A stretch of DNA of 61,076 nucleotides from Isochrysis galbana (Eukaryota > Haptophyta > Isochrysidales > Isochrysidaceae), in contig CM030931.1 in the NCBI GenBank assembly GCA_018136815.1, positions 8,939,805-9,000,880 of the forward strand. The letters run 5' to 3'. The position numbers and the translations under genes were made by a program. Below the pieces are notes generated by a model, which saw only the letters and a list, made by a program, of their open reading frames with translations, ran no database searches and had not been told where the DNA came from. Below, piece by piece: positions 32,880 to 42,566 of the stretch. Numbering within the stretch: position 1 is the stretch's first letter; each line of letters begins with the position of its first letter.

Positions 32880-33280
32880 GGGTCCTCTTGAGATCCGCGA
32901 CGAAAAAGTCCGTGGCGGCCCGCACGCGCATGGTGAGCAGAGGTGAGCCATCCTGGCCTGTCGTGGCCAGCCCATTGCTCCAACCCCCCCTCCCCCCCTG
33001 GTCGATAGGCAGACAGGTGCAGCGTGGGGGGCCCAGAGGCGCTGGAGCGCCAGCGAGGGAGAGGCAGGGGAGGCCAGGGCCCAGCCCCAGCCTCCTCTGC
33101 CCCCTGAGCTGACCTCAAGGTGCCTCCAGGGGTCGCTAGAGGGCAGCTGGAGGCCTGCCGCAGGCGCGCCATCGCGCGTGCCGCAGGAGAGGGGAGAAAA
33201 GCGCGGAAAAGGGGGTGGAGCTCCGCCCACCGAAAAATTGGTAAGTCCCGCTCCTATTTACAGGATAAGTCGGGGCTGAA
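32880..33280 (-). repeat. Dispersed repeat family C, reverse copy
   Basis: Matches 54845-55200 in opposite orientation. Shared landmarks (plus strand here) are GGGAGAGGCAGGGGAGGCCA, the GCCTGCCGCAGGCGCGCCAT palindrome-like core, GTGGAGCTCCGCCCACCGAA and TTTACAGGATAAGTCGGGGC. It contains a GGTAAGT...TTTACAG pair only 23 nt apart. It might be an LTR or a non-autonomous element, since a gag-like fragment lies about 750 bp further on. Confidence 0.7.
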
Positions 33281-34549
33281 GCCGCCGCCGGCAAAGGGAG
33301 TCACGGTCCGGGAAGCGGTTGTATGTGCCTATTCGGCGATGTGTTATGTGTTTAAAGTGCATGTAAGTATGAGTCTCTCTCTTGAGGTGATTAGGGAGGA
33401 GGTAGGAGGTATAGATGCGGGCCATATGTTTCCACGTGTCCGAGTCGACCGGCAGTCTTTCGCTCCATCTTTGAGGTCCGTTTTGGGGTCGCGGTTTGGG
33501 GCCTAGTCTTTGTAAGGCGGCGGTTAGTTAGGTGGCTCGCTCACTTGTGTTTTGTCTAGTGGCGTTTTCCCGTCTATTATGGATATGGAGTATTCTTTTT
33601 GTATCGGATCGGGAAGTCCATTGTTCTGTTCCCTTTGTATCCGTCGCCCCATTAAGGCGCGGGACTTCTACCGTCCCCGTTGTGCACTTGTGACTTCTAC
33701 TACCCTCCCCCCCCCCTTTGGGAGGGCACTCCGTGCGGCTTACAGGCCTTCCACAACTAGATTTCACAGTCACATTGGGGGTTGGGGGGGTGTACTCCCT
33801 CCGAAGGGCGGGTCCCCCCATTATTTCACTCGGCCTCAATGGCGGAGAGAAGGGTGGAGGTGGCGAGGCCGGGGGCGGCTTCGATGGCGGAGCTGGCGAT
33901 GGGGGTGGAGGCAGTGATGGTGGTGGTAAGGGAGGTGGCGGCTCTGATGGCGGAGGTGCGGCGAGGGAGGTGGAGGGGATGTCGGTGGTGGATAGAAGCG
34001 GTGATGCCCCGAACGGCCCAACCTTGGCCCTCGCAGGCAATCTCAAAGAGTGAGATTAGCCTTGCTCTGACAAGGACGTGCCGGCAGTGCCAGAGCGTCC
34101 TCGGCAACACTCGGACCTTATTGCTAGCCCGGTCACACACTAGGATGCGTTGCCGCGCTCGCCTCGCGCGCGGGGGGGGATGCAAAATTTTTCTGCCGCG
34201 CTCGTCTCGCGCGGGGGGGGGGGGGGGGGGGGGGGAGAAGAGGAAATTGGAGCCACCCCAACCCGCATGGGGAGGTGGAGTAGTCGAATTGTGACGCCGC
34301 CGTCGTAGTAGTAACGGTACCACTGAATAAGAGATAAGAAAGAGGCTGGCGGTATTTTCATATTCGGGGGGGAAGGGGCAGGGGCAGCTGCCGCCTCGCC
34401 TGTGCGGGGGGGACGTTGCGATCAATAATTAATCATGATCCTACATCAGCGAACTATGAGAGCAAGGTGTGAAAACTCAACGCCGATCGGCGCTCCCCTG
34501 GCCTTCCATACAATGATGAAACTCTTCAATGTCGCCGTCGTGGTAGGCT
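33281..34549 (+). pseudogene. Degraded retroelement region with gag fragment
   Basis: The plus strand at about 34030-34080 encodes SQAISKSEISLALTRT, matching SQAITKSEMSLALTSTK near the start of the gag-like protein at 45336-48128. DNA similarity covers about 50 bases. Around it is G-rich GGYGG low complexity (33840-34000), a G-run at 34210-34235 and otherwise unassigned sequence. I read it as a decayed copy of the same retroelement family in the opposite orientation. Confidence 0.5.
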
Positions 34550-37500
34550 TCAATATCGGCGGCCCTTCTTGACAACAATGAAATCCTCAAGATCAGCGTA
34601 AGTGTCGGCGCCGTAGCCACCGGTGCCGAGCTCCGCATCAATGTAAGCGTTGCGGCTACGGAGTCTGCGGCGTCCTCTGCCTATCTGCGGGATGCGCATT
34701 TCATCATCCAAGTTCGTCTTCGACGTCAGGTCAACATCACTTTCGACCCTGCATCCAAGATCTCGAGCCACATTGTCGCTTTGGCCCTGATGGCGCACTT
34801 TTGACCTGTGACCAACGCCAGCTTGCCACGCCCCTTCCAGGTCATCTAAGAGCCGACGAATTTCGGACGCAGTGCACGCCGGACGTTCGGATGCTGTGTC
34901 CGCACACTCGCCGAGCCCGTTCTCACCACCATCGTTTTCATGACCTCGTGGTCCAACTGAGTCAGCAAGTGCGCCATCGTTGTCGCTGTCAACTATACAG
35001 CCATCACGAAGTGCAGCTCGTGCACACTCCATGACAAGTAGCTGCAAGCGTTCAAGGGCATAGAGGGCAGTTGGCACACGCTTCCGGCACGAAGTAGGCC
35101 ATGTGCTACGCCGAGCTCGCACCCATTCGCCGTAAGACACAAGGAGTGGCGATATGGCTTGCCAAGTTGGGATCCAAGCTCTCGCCACCGAGCCTTCAGC
35201 ATGAACTTTTTGCCTCGTTTCATTATTGGCTGATGCTGCGGGGAGGCCGGGTGCTCGGTGAAGTCTGGTACAAACGCGTACGGCGAGGGCAAGGCTGCCA
35301 TTGATGAGGAGAAGTATTTTCGCCACTACGTTGGGACTGAGCAACTGTCTATCAGAGGCCTCGCGCCCTCTTGCCTCGGCCTCAAGCTGGTCGTTGTCTA
35401 CGGCCTCATCTATGTTTGTGACGTGGGGGTTGCCGGAAAGATCTGCTGAGAACACTGCGCATACCACCCCGCTCAAGAGGGTGAAGTAGGACCGGAGCTG
35501 AAGCGCCGACTCTGCCGACTGCCAATCAGCCATAAAGGTAGCCTGTGGCGCCGACCGCCTGACGTATTCGAGCGTCTCTAGCAGAGCACCGGTTCTTGCG
35601 CCGGCGCTGCCGCTCAGCTTGAGCTTGGGAGAGGGACATCGAGCGGCGTTCTCCGCGTCACACGCAGCGGCTTCGATCGGGATGAGCGCAACCAAGGCTG
35701 AGCGCGTCACCTCGATTACCAGCGGTGTACTACCACCACCTTGAGCCGCTGCCGCGTGAGTGAAGAGGAAGCGGAGGAGGGGCCGCAGCGCGGAAGGTTG
35801 GGTGATCGTGTATTCCTCCAAGATTCGGCGCACGACACCAGCGGCTATCGTAGCCCGGCACCTCTTCGGCGTGGATAGATGGAGTGTTTCTGCTTCGGCG
35901 CCGTGCACGGCCGGGCCATGAGGAGGTGCATATTCACTAGTCGCGAGTGGGCAAGTCTGGTGCGACGCCACGCCCTGCTTGGATGCGTGCGGCATGAGGC
36001 CGAGCAAGATGGAGAGAAGCTTCAAGTACGAGTCGAGGACGCCAATAGACAGCCCGCGTGCAAAGTCGATCTCAAAGCCACCCAAGACAAGGTCAAACAC
36101 CGTCAAGAGGCTGATGTCTCCCATGTCTTCCTGAACGGCGGGCTCTTCGCTTTGGATTTGGAACGGCCCTATGGACCCGGAAGCACACTTGCCGTCATTG
36201 ATAGCTCTCGTACTACTCTCGTCGTGAGCTTCGGCAATCGTAGAGGCGTGCCCTCCACTGGCTGCCAGCGCCGTACCCTCGCCTCTCGATGTCGTGGGCA
36301 GAAGGCAGCGAGGGAGTGTCCATGCGTATGATTCGTGGCCATTGCTCATCACCTGCCGCGCATTACCTTGGCTGAAAGGTAGCTGAGCGGCGCCTGCTCT
36401 TAGAGAAGACGACGAAAGCGCGAGGTCGACACTCGGCACGGCAAGCTGCGGTACTGCTACGCAAAGGACCCTTAGGGCTGCCGCACGCAGACGGTCCAGG
36501 GCGCCATCGAGATCACCTAAGCTGGGTTGCCACTCGTGCTGTGCCGCGAATCCTTCCTTCAGGAAACGACGAGCCGCGCTCATCGGTTCGTCGATCGCGG
36601 CGGCTAGGCACAAGGCAGATGAGTGAAGTCGTACCGAAACGGCAATCAACGAGGCGAGAGAGCCCGATGCGGTGCTGTCAAGACCAACATCGTCGAAGGT
36701 TTCTCCGCTGCTGTTGCGGCTCGAGCCCGCCGAGCTGCGTTCACTGGCGCGATCGGTTTCTTCGCGACCACCGATCTCGCCGTCCACATTCAAAGCAGCC
36801 CCACTTCTTGAGCGGCCGGAAGTGAGACCTGCAGACCCAGAACAATCCCCGCAAGCGTTGGCTTTAGGCCCAAGCTCCCTGAACAAGCCACCGCTCACGC
36901 ACGCCGGTGCATCCACATCCCGCATGTACATACTCGTAAGAGCGTACTCTCTCGTTTCCGCTACGGCTGCCAGATGCAAGGCGAGGCTACGCATAGCGTA
37001 GCTGCACAGCAACAGGCCGGCGCCTAGACGAGATGTCGATGGACGGGGAAACCCTCCAGGAAATGAGCGCTTCGATGTCGTGGTTGGCGGTGGTCCATTG
37101 GCGAGCAAGACGCGTTCGCGCCTTCGGCATTCGCTTTCGTCCTCGCAGTCAGTGTCTCGAGCGCATGCTCTGTCAATTAAAGTGGCTGTGGAGGCGATGA
37201 GCGCTAGTGAAGCGCTCATTGGCAATGGCTGAGTACTCTCAGCGCTTTGCGCAACGTGACGGTTTTCGACGCTCCCGGCGAGTGAGCCTCCTGACGACGA
37301 CATAAACGAGAGAGCTTTGCCGCACGCTGCATCTACACAGACGCGCTCGCGGCCGGTTCCTCGCTCGCGCGGTTGGCCGTTGTCGCCGATATTGTTCGCA
37401 GGCGAGCAATAGGCCAGGGTGACCTCGGCCTTGTTCAACAAAGGCAGTACGGATTCTAGAAGACTAGAGTCATCCGCTGGCCACGAGGCTGCACACAGGC

Positions 37501-40500
37501 ACAACTGGGGTTCTTCCAACGCCAAATGCAAGAGAATGCTAGCTTCGAGATCCGCCAGAGGGTCGCGATTGGGACATCCACGCGCCGCGCTCGGTGCGCC
37601 ATGAGCAGTCTGAGAGCACGATGGTTCGATCGACACGTCGCGAGCCTGGGCGACTTCTGCGACGTAACATGTATGATGGTAAGAAGTGGCGCTTTTCTCG
37701 GCCGTTTCCATCTGCGAAGGTCGAGGGGCTTGTCGCGGCGCATCAAAAGAAGTGGCGCCAGAGAGTGGCTCTGACGACAAGCGCAGCATGCGCAGCGCCC
37801 CACGGAACTGGTGCTGCCTCTCGGAGCAGGGCCGAGTCGAAACTGGAAGACGATGCGGCGACGCCGTGCCCGCAGCGACTATTCCAGACTCGGTTGTGCA
37901 AGGTAGCTGCTGAGAGCCATGGACCACCACGTGCATACATCGCACGAGCAGTGGAAAAATTAAGGCGGAGGGCGACCCCGCCGAGGTGCGCGCGGCGAGA
38001 AAAAATCGAGCAGCCCATGCGGTGTCGAATAAGCTGCCGCAAGTCCCGAGATCGGACCTATCGCCGTCGCTTCTTGAGGAAGGCGTCGTCCCCGTCGATG
38101 CTCCGCCCGCGCTCGAATCGCCAGTGGTGCGCCCAACACTTCCAGCAGCCATGAGGTGCTCAGCAAGCATGTTCAGCAATCGTTCTCGAGACCGCTCAGA
38201 GAGTGGAGAGCCACGGACGAGAAGCCGAGGCAGCCGCGCTAAAACTTGCTGGCGCGAGGCGGTGCTGAGCCCGGCGGCCCAGCGGAGGGCAAGCACAGCA
38301 TCGGCCTCCGCGTCTGACTCGCTGACCGGGGCCTCGCTTACGGCCGACGCCTCGCCTAGCGAATGTGGAGCCGTGATGAGCCCCGAAGTGCACACCCGCC
38401 CGCCCGTGGAGGACAGCAAGCCAGTGCCCAGGAGCTCGCACCAAGCATCCACCGCTAGACTGCGGCCATTGGGTTCGGGAGATCCAAGGAGCTTGCGGAG
38501 GAAGATGAGTAGCCGTCTCCCGAAGCTGGCGTGGAGTGGGACCAGCGGCAGCAACGAAGAGAGCACGCGTGACGCGTGAGCCGGGTGGAGCGAAGGAAGG
38601 CAACCCGACCATTCCGCCATGCGCTCTGCATGTGCGTGCAGCGCCATCAGGTGGGACCGCGAAATGCAAGAGAGCATGGCGGACCACAGGTGTGCGCGGC
38701 GCCGGCCGCTCGCACAGCTGTCCTCTCGGCGGAGGGCGTCGAAGGCGGCACACAAGATGGGCTCGCGAGCGCTCGGCAAATGGCTAAAGAGCTGCAACAG
38801 CAGGTAAAAGGGCGGGACATCCTCCGCAGGCATAGGCGTTAGCGCAGCCACGCCAGTCCTACGGGCCACATTGGAGGCAAGAAGCCTCGGATCTTGACGG
38901 ATGCGACTATTGCGGCCTTGCTCGGCATGGCTGAGGCCTAGCAACAGCAGCAGTTCTGCTCGAGGCCCTAGCGCCGGCTGGGCCGCAAGGCGTGAAAGTA
39001 GCCTTCGCAAGTGATCCCACGCATCTTGAGGGCCGGCGACCACTCTTAGAGAGCCGGCATGGACGCGTGACGTCCCCACAGCGGAGACGATTTCACAAGT
39101 CGGGGCGTTCACATCCGCCAGATAGCTCGCTCTGTGACCTAGATCTCTGCTTGTCCCCCCCGACGAGGTACTGGGCGTGTCAGACGCAGTGCTCGCGCCA
39201 CTGCGCGCTACTTCGGCTGCTGCGCACGCCGCGGCCATGGAATGCAGTAGTGTCCACAAACGACACGTCCGAGATGTGGGAGGGGCATCATCAAGCTCAA
39301 GGAGAAGCACGTTTACCAAGGCACGCCGCACACACCAGTGGTGGCAGTCCCGGGCCCACAGTTCAGCATCGACGACCGAAAAGCCTGATTCAATGAGTTT
39401 GGCGATGGAGAAGGGCAGGGAGACGTGCCCCTCCAGGCTGCCTTCACTGGCCGCACGCTCGCCGTGTTGGAAAGTCGCCTCTGGGCTCGTCCATGGCGCC
39501 GTTGCCGCGCGCTGGTCGCAACCCCGTGTAGCGGCGTCGAACGCGCGCACGGCCCTGCCCAGTTGGAGTGCTTCAAGCTCCATCTGCCTCGCAAAAACAT
39601 CGCGCAAGCGGGCCGAGTGGCGCAAAGTCGACTCAGTGAGCCAGACGAACTCGGGCAAGAGGTGCTCGTCAAGCACCGTTGCCAGCGAGAGCAGTAGGCT
39701 GCACCACGTGGGCTGCGGGACGGCTTGGCCAAATGCCCCCGCGGCCATGGTCGCAGGGTTCGTCCCATTGAGGCACCTTCTGACCGGCATGGGCAAGGCG
39801 CCTTGGCTGGCGCTCGATCCATCGCTTCCATCTGGAGCAGCATCCACGCCCCCTTCTGGCCCACCTGCAGCAGCGTCCGCCACTTTGAGCAATTCACAAT
39901 CAGCAGACCGACCCGATTCCACGAATGCCAACAGCTGCTTGGCGAGGCCAAGGAGTTGTGGCTGTAGCTCCGGCGCGGCAGCACCGCCGCTTGAAGCCCC
40001 GACGTACCCATCCAAGCGGCCGCACAGGACTTCGCCGATCCGCGAGCGCAGCCGCGCCTCAGTAGGCTTGCGCAGCGTGTGACAACCCTCGTAGATTTCT
40101 ACAATCGTCGAGAGCAGACGATATGGCCATGGACATCGGAGTAAGGCGTGGAGCACCCGCTCGCTAAAGGGTGCGTCAGGCACGCCGCTCCATGGCCACA
40201 TGTCGGCTGGTTCCGCCGTTGTTCCACTTGCGCTGCCCCTGCTCGAAAGCTGAGCTTCCGCCGTGTCAGCTGCGTAAAGAAGTGGGGGTAAAAGCTCTAG
40301 CGCGCTCGCCAGCCCGTCCACATCGCTCGACGATGGAGGTGCAGTAGATATGCTTTCCGAGGGCGATCCGGCCCGAGCTTCCGGTGCGGCGCGTTCCTCG
40401 GCCGATTTTGGCGGCAGTAGCTGTCGGAGCACGTCGGCGGCAAGTAGGCGCAGCTCGGTGAAACGCGTCACCGCGTCCAAGCCATCCACCACCTCCGTCT

Positions 40501-40852
40501 CCTCCGGCTGCGCCTGCTCTTTCCACGCGGCAAACAGCGCCGGAGAGCGGATTTTCACTTGCTCACCACCATTCCAGATGGTCATGAGCGCGATCCGGAG
40601 TTCAGAAATGCAGAAGAGTGCGCTCCTGCCCCTCAGGCGGCCTTCGAGAAGCAGCCGCAGCGCCTCCCGGGCCGCTGAGAGCCGCGTGGAGCGGTGGGAG
40701 AGGAGGAAGCGGAGGAGAGAGTGCGGCGTCTGGTGGAGAGATAGGGCGCCCACCGCTGCAGCACGCTCGTCGGCGGAGAGGCGCTCTACGGCAGCGGGTA
40801 GCCCCGGGTCGGATCGCTGGTGGGCGTAAAGCAGCCGCTCGACCCTCTCCAT
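34550..40852 (-). CDS. FANCI: FANCI-like Fanconi anaemia pathway protein
   Basis: A single exon of 2100 residues starts with ATG at 40852 (MERVERLLYAHQ) and ends KKGRRY. In other eukaryotes FANCI pairs with FANCD2, is mono-ubiquitinated and clamps DNA at interstrand crosslinks in the nucleus. Supporting text: a helical-solenoid N-terminus with ASALELLPPLLYAA (about residue 184; human FANCI has SLELLPIILTALA), PWPYRLLSTIVEIY, EDVPPFYLLLQLFSHLPSA, and RRLLIFLRKLLGSPEPNGRS followed by LAVDAWCELLG. The FLRK Lys (codon near 38493, about residue 786) sits where the ubiquitinated Lys of human FANCI lies. The phosphorylated SQ cluster that follows it in animals is not visible. The protein is longer than the usual 1300-1400 residues because of Ser/Gly/Ala-rich inserts between helical blocks. 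Assignment is from motif recall; a profile search should decide. It is preceded by a G/A-rich (sense C/T-rich) tract. Confidence 0.65.
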   Translation of the reverse strand: MERVERLLYAHQRSDPGLPAAVERLSADERAAAVGALSLHQTPHSLLRFLLSHRSTRLSAAREALRLLLEGRLRGRSALFCISELRIALMTIWNGGEQVKIRSPALFAAWKEQAQPEETEVVDGLDAVTRFTELRLLAADVLRQLLPPKSAEERAAPEARAGSPSESISTAPPSSSDVDGLASALELLPPLLYAADTAEAQLSSRGSASGTTAEPADMWPWSGVPDAPFSERVLHALLRCPWPYRLLSTIVEIYEGCHTLRKPTEARLRSRIGEVLCGRLDGYVGASSGGAAAPELQPQLLGLAKQLLAFVESGRSADCELLKVADAAAGGPEGGVDAAPDGSDGSSASQGALPMPVRRCLNGTNPATMAAGAFGQAVPQPTWCSLLLSLATVLDEHLLPEFVWLTESTLRHSARLRDVFARQMELEALQLGRAVRAFDAATRGCDQRAATAPWTSPEATFQHGERAASEGSLEGHVSLPFSIAKLIESGFSVVDAELWARDCHHWCVRRALVNVLLLELDDAPPTSRTCRLWTLLHSMAAACAAAEVARSGASTASDTPSTSSGGTSRDLGHRASYLADVNAPTCEIVSAVGTSRVHAGSLRVVAGPQDAWDHLRRLLSRLAAQPALGPRAELLLLLGLSHAEQGRNSRIRQDPRLLASNVARRTGVAALTPMPAEDVPPFYLLLQLFSHLPSAREPILCAAFDALRREDSCASGRRRAHLWSAMLSCISRSHLMALHAHAERMAEWSGCLPSLHPAHASRVLSSLLPLVPLHASFGRRLLIFLRKLLGSPEPNGRSLAVDAWCELLGTGLLSSTGGRVCTSGLITAPHSLGEASAVSEAPVSESDAEADAVLALRWAAGLSTASRQQVLARLPRLLVRGSPLSERSRERLLNMLAEHLMAAGSVGRTTGDSSAGGASTGTTPSSRSDGDRSDLGTCGSLFDTAWAARFFLAARTSAGSPSALIFPLLVRCMHVVVHGSQQLPCTTESGIVAAGTASPHRLPVSTRPCSERQHQFRGALRMLRLSSEPLSGATSFDAPRQAPRPSQMETAEKSATSYHHTCYVAEVAQARDVSIEPSCSQTAHGAPSAARGCPNRDPLADLEASILLHLALEEPQLCLCAASWPADDSSLLESVLPLLNKAEVTLAYCSPANNIGDNGQPRERGTGRERVCVDAACGKALSFMSSSGGSLAGSVENRHVAQSAESTQPLPMSASLALIASTATLIDRACARDTDCEDESECRRRERVLLANGPPPTTTSKRSFPGGFPRPSTSRLGAGLLLCSYAMRSLALHLAAVAETREYALTSMYMRDVDAPACVSGGLFRELGPKANACGDCSGSAGLTSGRSRSGAALNVDGEIGGREETDRASERSSAGSSRNSSGETFDDVGLDSTASGSLASLIAVSVRLHSSALCLAAAIDEPMSAARRFLKEGFAAQHEWQPSLGDLDGALDRLRAAALRVLCVAVPQLAVPSVDLALSSSSLRAGAAQLPFSQGNARQVMSNGHESYAWTLPRCLLPTTSRGEGTALAASGGHASTIAEAHDESSTRAINDGKCASGSIGPFQIQSEEPAVQEDMGDISLLTVFDLVLGGFEIDFARGLSIGVLDSYLKLLSILLGLMPHASKQGVASHQTCPLATSEYAPPHGPAVHGAEAETLHLSTPKRCRATIAAGVVRRILEEYTITQPSALRPLLRFLFTHAAAAQGGGSTPLVIEVTRSALVALIPIEAAACDAENAARCPSPKLKLSGSAGARTGALLETLEYVRRSAPQATFMADWQSAESALQLRSYFTLLSGVVCAVFSADLSGNPHVTNIDEAVDNDQLEAEARGREASDRQLLSPNVVAKILLLINGSLALAVRVCTRLHRAPGLPAASANNETRQKVHAEGSVARAWIPTWQAISPLLVSYGEWVRARRSTWPTSCRKRVPTALYALERLQLLVMECARAALRDGCIVDSDNDGALADSVGPRGHENDGGENGLGECADTASERPACTASEIRRLLDDLEGAWQAGVGHRSKVRHQGQSDNVARDLGCRVESDVDLTSKTNLDDEMRIPQIGRGRRRLRSRNAYIDAELGTGGYGADTYADLEDFIVVKKGRRY

Positions 40853-40976
40853 GGCCGCCGCCAGAGAGGAGAGGGAAGGAAGGGAGGGGGGGGAGGGGCG
40901 GAAGGGGGGGGAGGCGAGCGCGAGGGTGCGAGGGGGAGGAGGGGGGCGGGAGAGAGAGAGAGAGGCCCAGGGAGGG
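40853..40976 (-). promoter_or_regulatory. Pyrimidine-rich (sense) leader of the FANCI-like gene, cut by the gap
   Basis: The plus strand is G/A/G-run rich (GGGAGGGGCGG, GAGAGAGAG). On the sense strand it is C/T-rich and meets the ATG at 40852. It runs directly into the N run, so the promoter is incomplete. Confidence 0.45.
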
Positions 40977-41076
40977 NNNNNNNNNNNNNNNNNNNNNNNN
41001 NNNNNNNNNNNNNNNNNNNNNNNNNNNNNNNNNNNNNNNNNNNNNNNNNNNNNNNNNNNNNNNNNNNNNNNNNNNN
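40977..41076. other. Assembly gap (100 N)
   Basis: A round-size placeholder. The two sides do not belong together: left is a host-gene leader, right is the middle of a retroelement pol region. The missing sequence must be long enough to hold the rest of the element unless the join is wrong. Confidence 0.95.
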
Positions 41077-42566
41077 TGGACTGCATTAACCTCAAGAGGA
41101 GCCACCGTGGATGGAGCACCGAGGGTGATAGAGCCGTCCGTGCTGTCGGAGGCGAGCTGAATCGAAGCGGCGTGCGTAGCTAAGAAGTCGTTCCCGAGCA
41201 GCAGCATCGGGTTGCCTTCAATCACCATGAACGTATGACGAAAGAGAAATCCACCGACGGAGAAAACGATCCGAGCCTTGCCTCGCGTGATAAGAGGTAG
41301 GCCGTCTGGGCCATGGAGCGGTGTCACTACGGCTTGCGGCAGCCGCTCGACGCATGCGTCGTTGGGTAGGCTGGACAAGAGGGAAGTGGTCACGACCGAC
41401 GGGCCAGCTCCGGTGTCAGCGAGGGTGCTGTTGACCGTGAGAGCGGAGTCGGCCAAGATTACTCCTTCTTTGCCGGTAGCCTCGCCGGAGCGGCAGACCA
41501 TCAGGTCTCGAACATATAGGCAATGCCTTGGGTAGGCAGATGGTAGGGTATCCACGACGCTCTCCGGTCGGTGCGTGGTCACGTGTGCGATGGTGTCGGA
41601 CGGGGACGGGGTTGGTCGCCAGCGTCGTTGCTCGGGTGAATTCGTCGTCAAACTGGTCGTCGTCTCTTCGGGTACTCCGACTGCCGCTATCGTGGCAGAG
41701 GGCCTAGAGGGGTCGTCCTCGTTGGTAGCGGTACAGGGTGATAGCTTGGGACTAGTGTAGCCCAGGCCTCTCTTGTCGGTGGGGTGTCTCGGGTGGTCGG
41801 ACATCTTTTCCCAATCTTTCTCGAGACGGGCTTGGGCTTCTGTCTTGGGTCTTCGAACTAATGAGGCTAGCTCTTCGGCGCGGATGCCTTTGGCTTCCAC
41901 GAACTCGATCGGCGCTCGGACGGCAGCGGCGAGGTCGGATTCCTCGTCGGCGTTTCGTCCGGCTAGAGCTTGCGCTCTTATTTCGTCAGCGGTTTCGAGC
42001 GTGACGTTGGACCATTTCTGGTCCCCGTTCACTCCGAATGATTGCCATTGTTGGCGCCGCTTCCGGAGAGTCGTCGGCGTCGTCGGACGCGGCGAGCTCG
42101 CGCGTGCCGGAGGCGGGGCGGTCCATGGAGAGAATGGGTCGTGGAGTGTAGACTCGGAGGCGTGGAGTGGCGTGTCGTTGTCGTGGTTATCGTGGGTTTC
42201 TTTTTGGTCTTCGTGGTTGTCTGACTCGGGAGTAGCTGGACGGGAAACAACGGGGTCGGAAGAAACTTCACTCGTTTCCCTCCCCCTCTCATAACGATGA
42301 AGAGCCGACCACGGCTCGTAGGCGGTAGCCTCGGTCGAGCTAAGTGAAGGCCGGTCCAATAGGCTGCACCGCGCGCAAGCGAGTAGCTCTAACGCGGACA
42401 ATTTCTTCGTCGACGTCTGGTCTCGCTGTTGGCTCAAATGTCGAAGAAGAACAGGCATCCAATGGATCGCCATCGCTCCAGCTACACCGACGTAGGTGCG
42501 GCTGCGAAGAGCGCCACGGTGCGGTGAAGGAGAGAGGTTAGCCATGGCCGACTCACGGCCATCCAC
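41077..42566 (-). CDS. Retropepsin-containing pol fragment, with methyltransferase tail at its N-terminus
   Basis: An open frame of about 495 residues leads into the gap. Its first 50 residues (ALRSRTYVGVAGAMAIHW) are the end of the methyltransferase domain described next. A basic, proline-rich linker follows. Near 41445-41400 is STLADTGAGPSVVTTSLLSS, the aspartic-protease active site (DTGA). Near 41220-41150 are the flap/closing parts HTFMVIEGNPMLLLGNDFL. In retroelements this enzyme cleaves the Gag-Pol polyprotein. The expected downstream RT domain is absent because of the gap. Confidence 0.7.

Noticed and set aside
33528-34053. Gly-rich and Pro-rich frames around 33800-34050
   Set aside because: Produced by GGYGG low complexity. 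Only the 16-residue gag match near 34030-34080 was kept.
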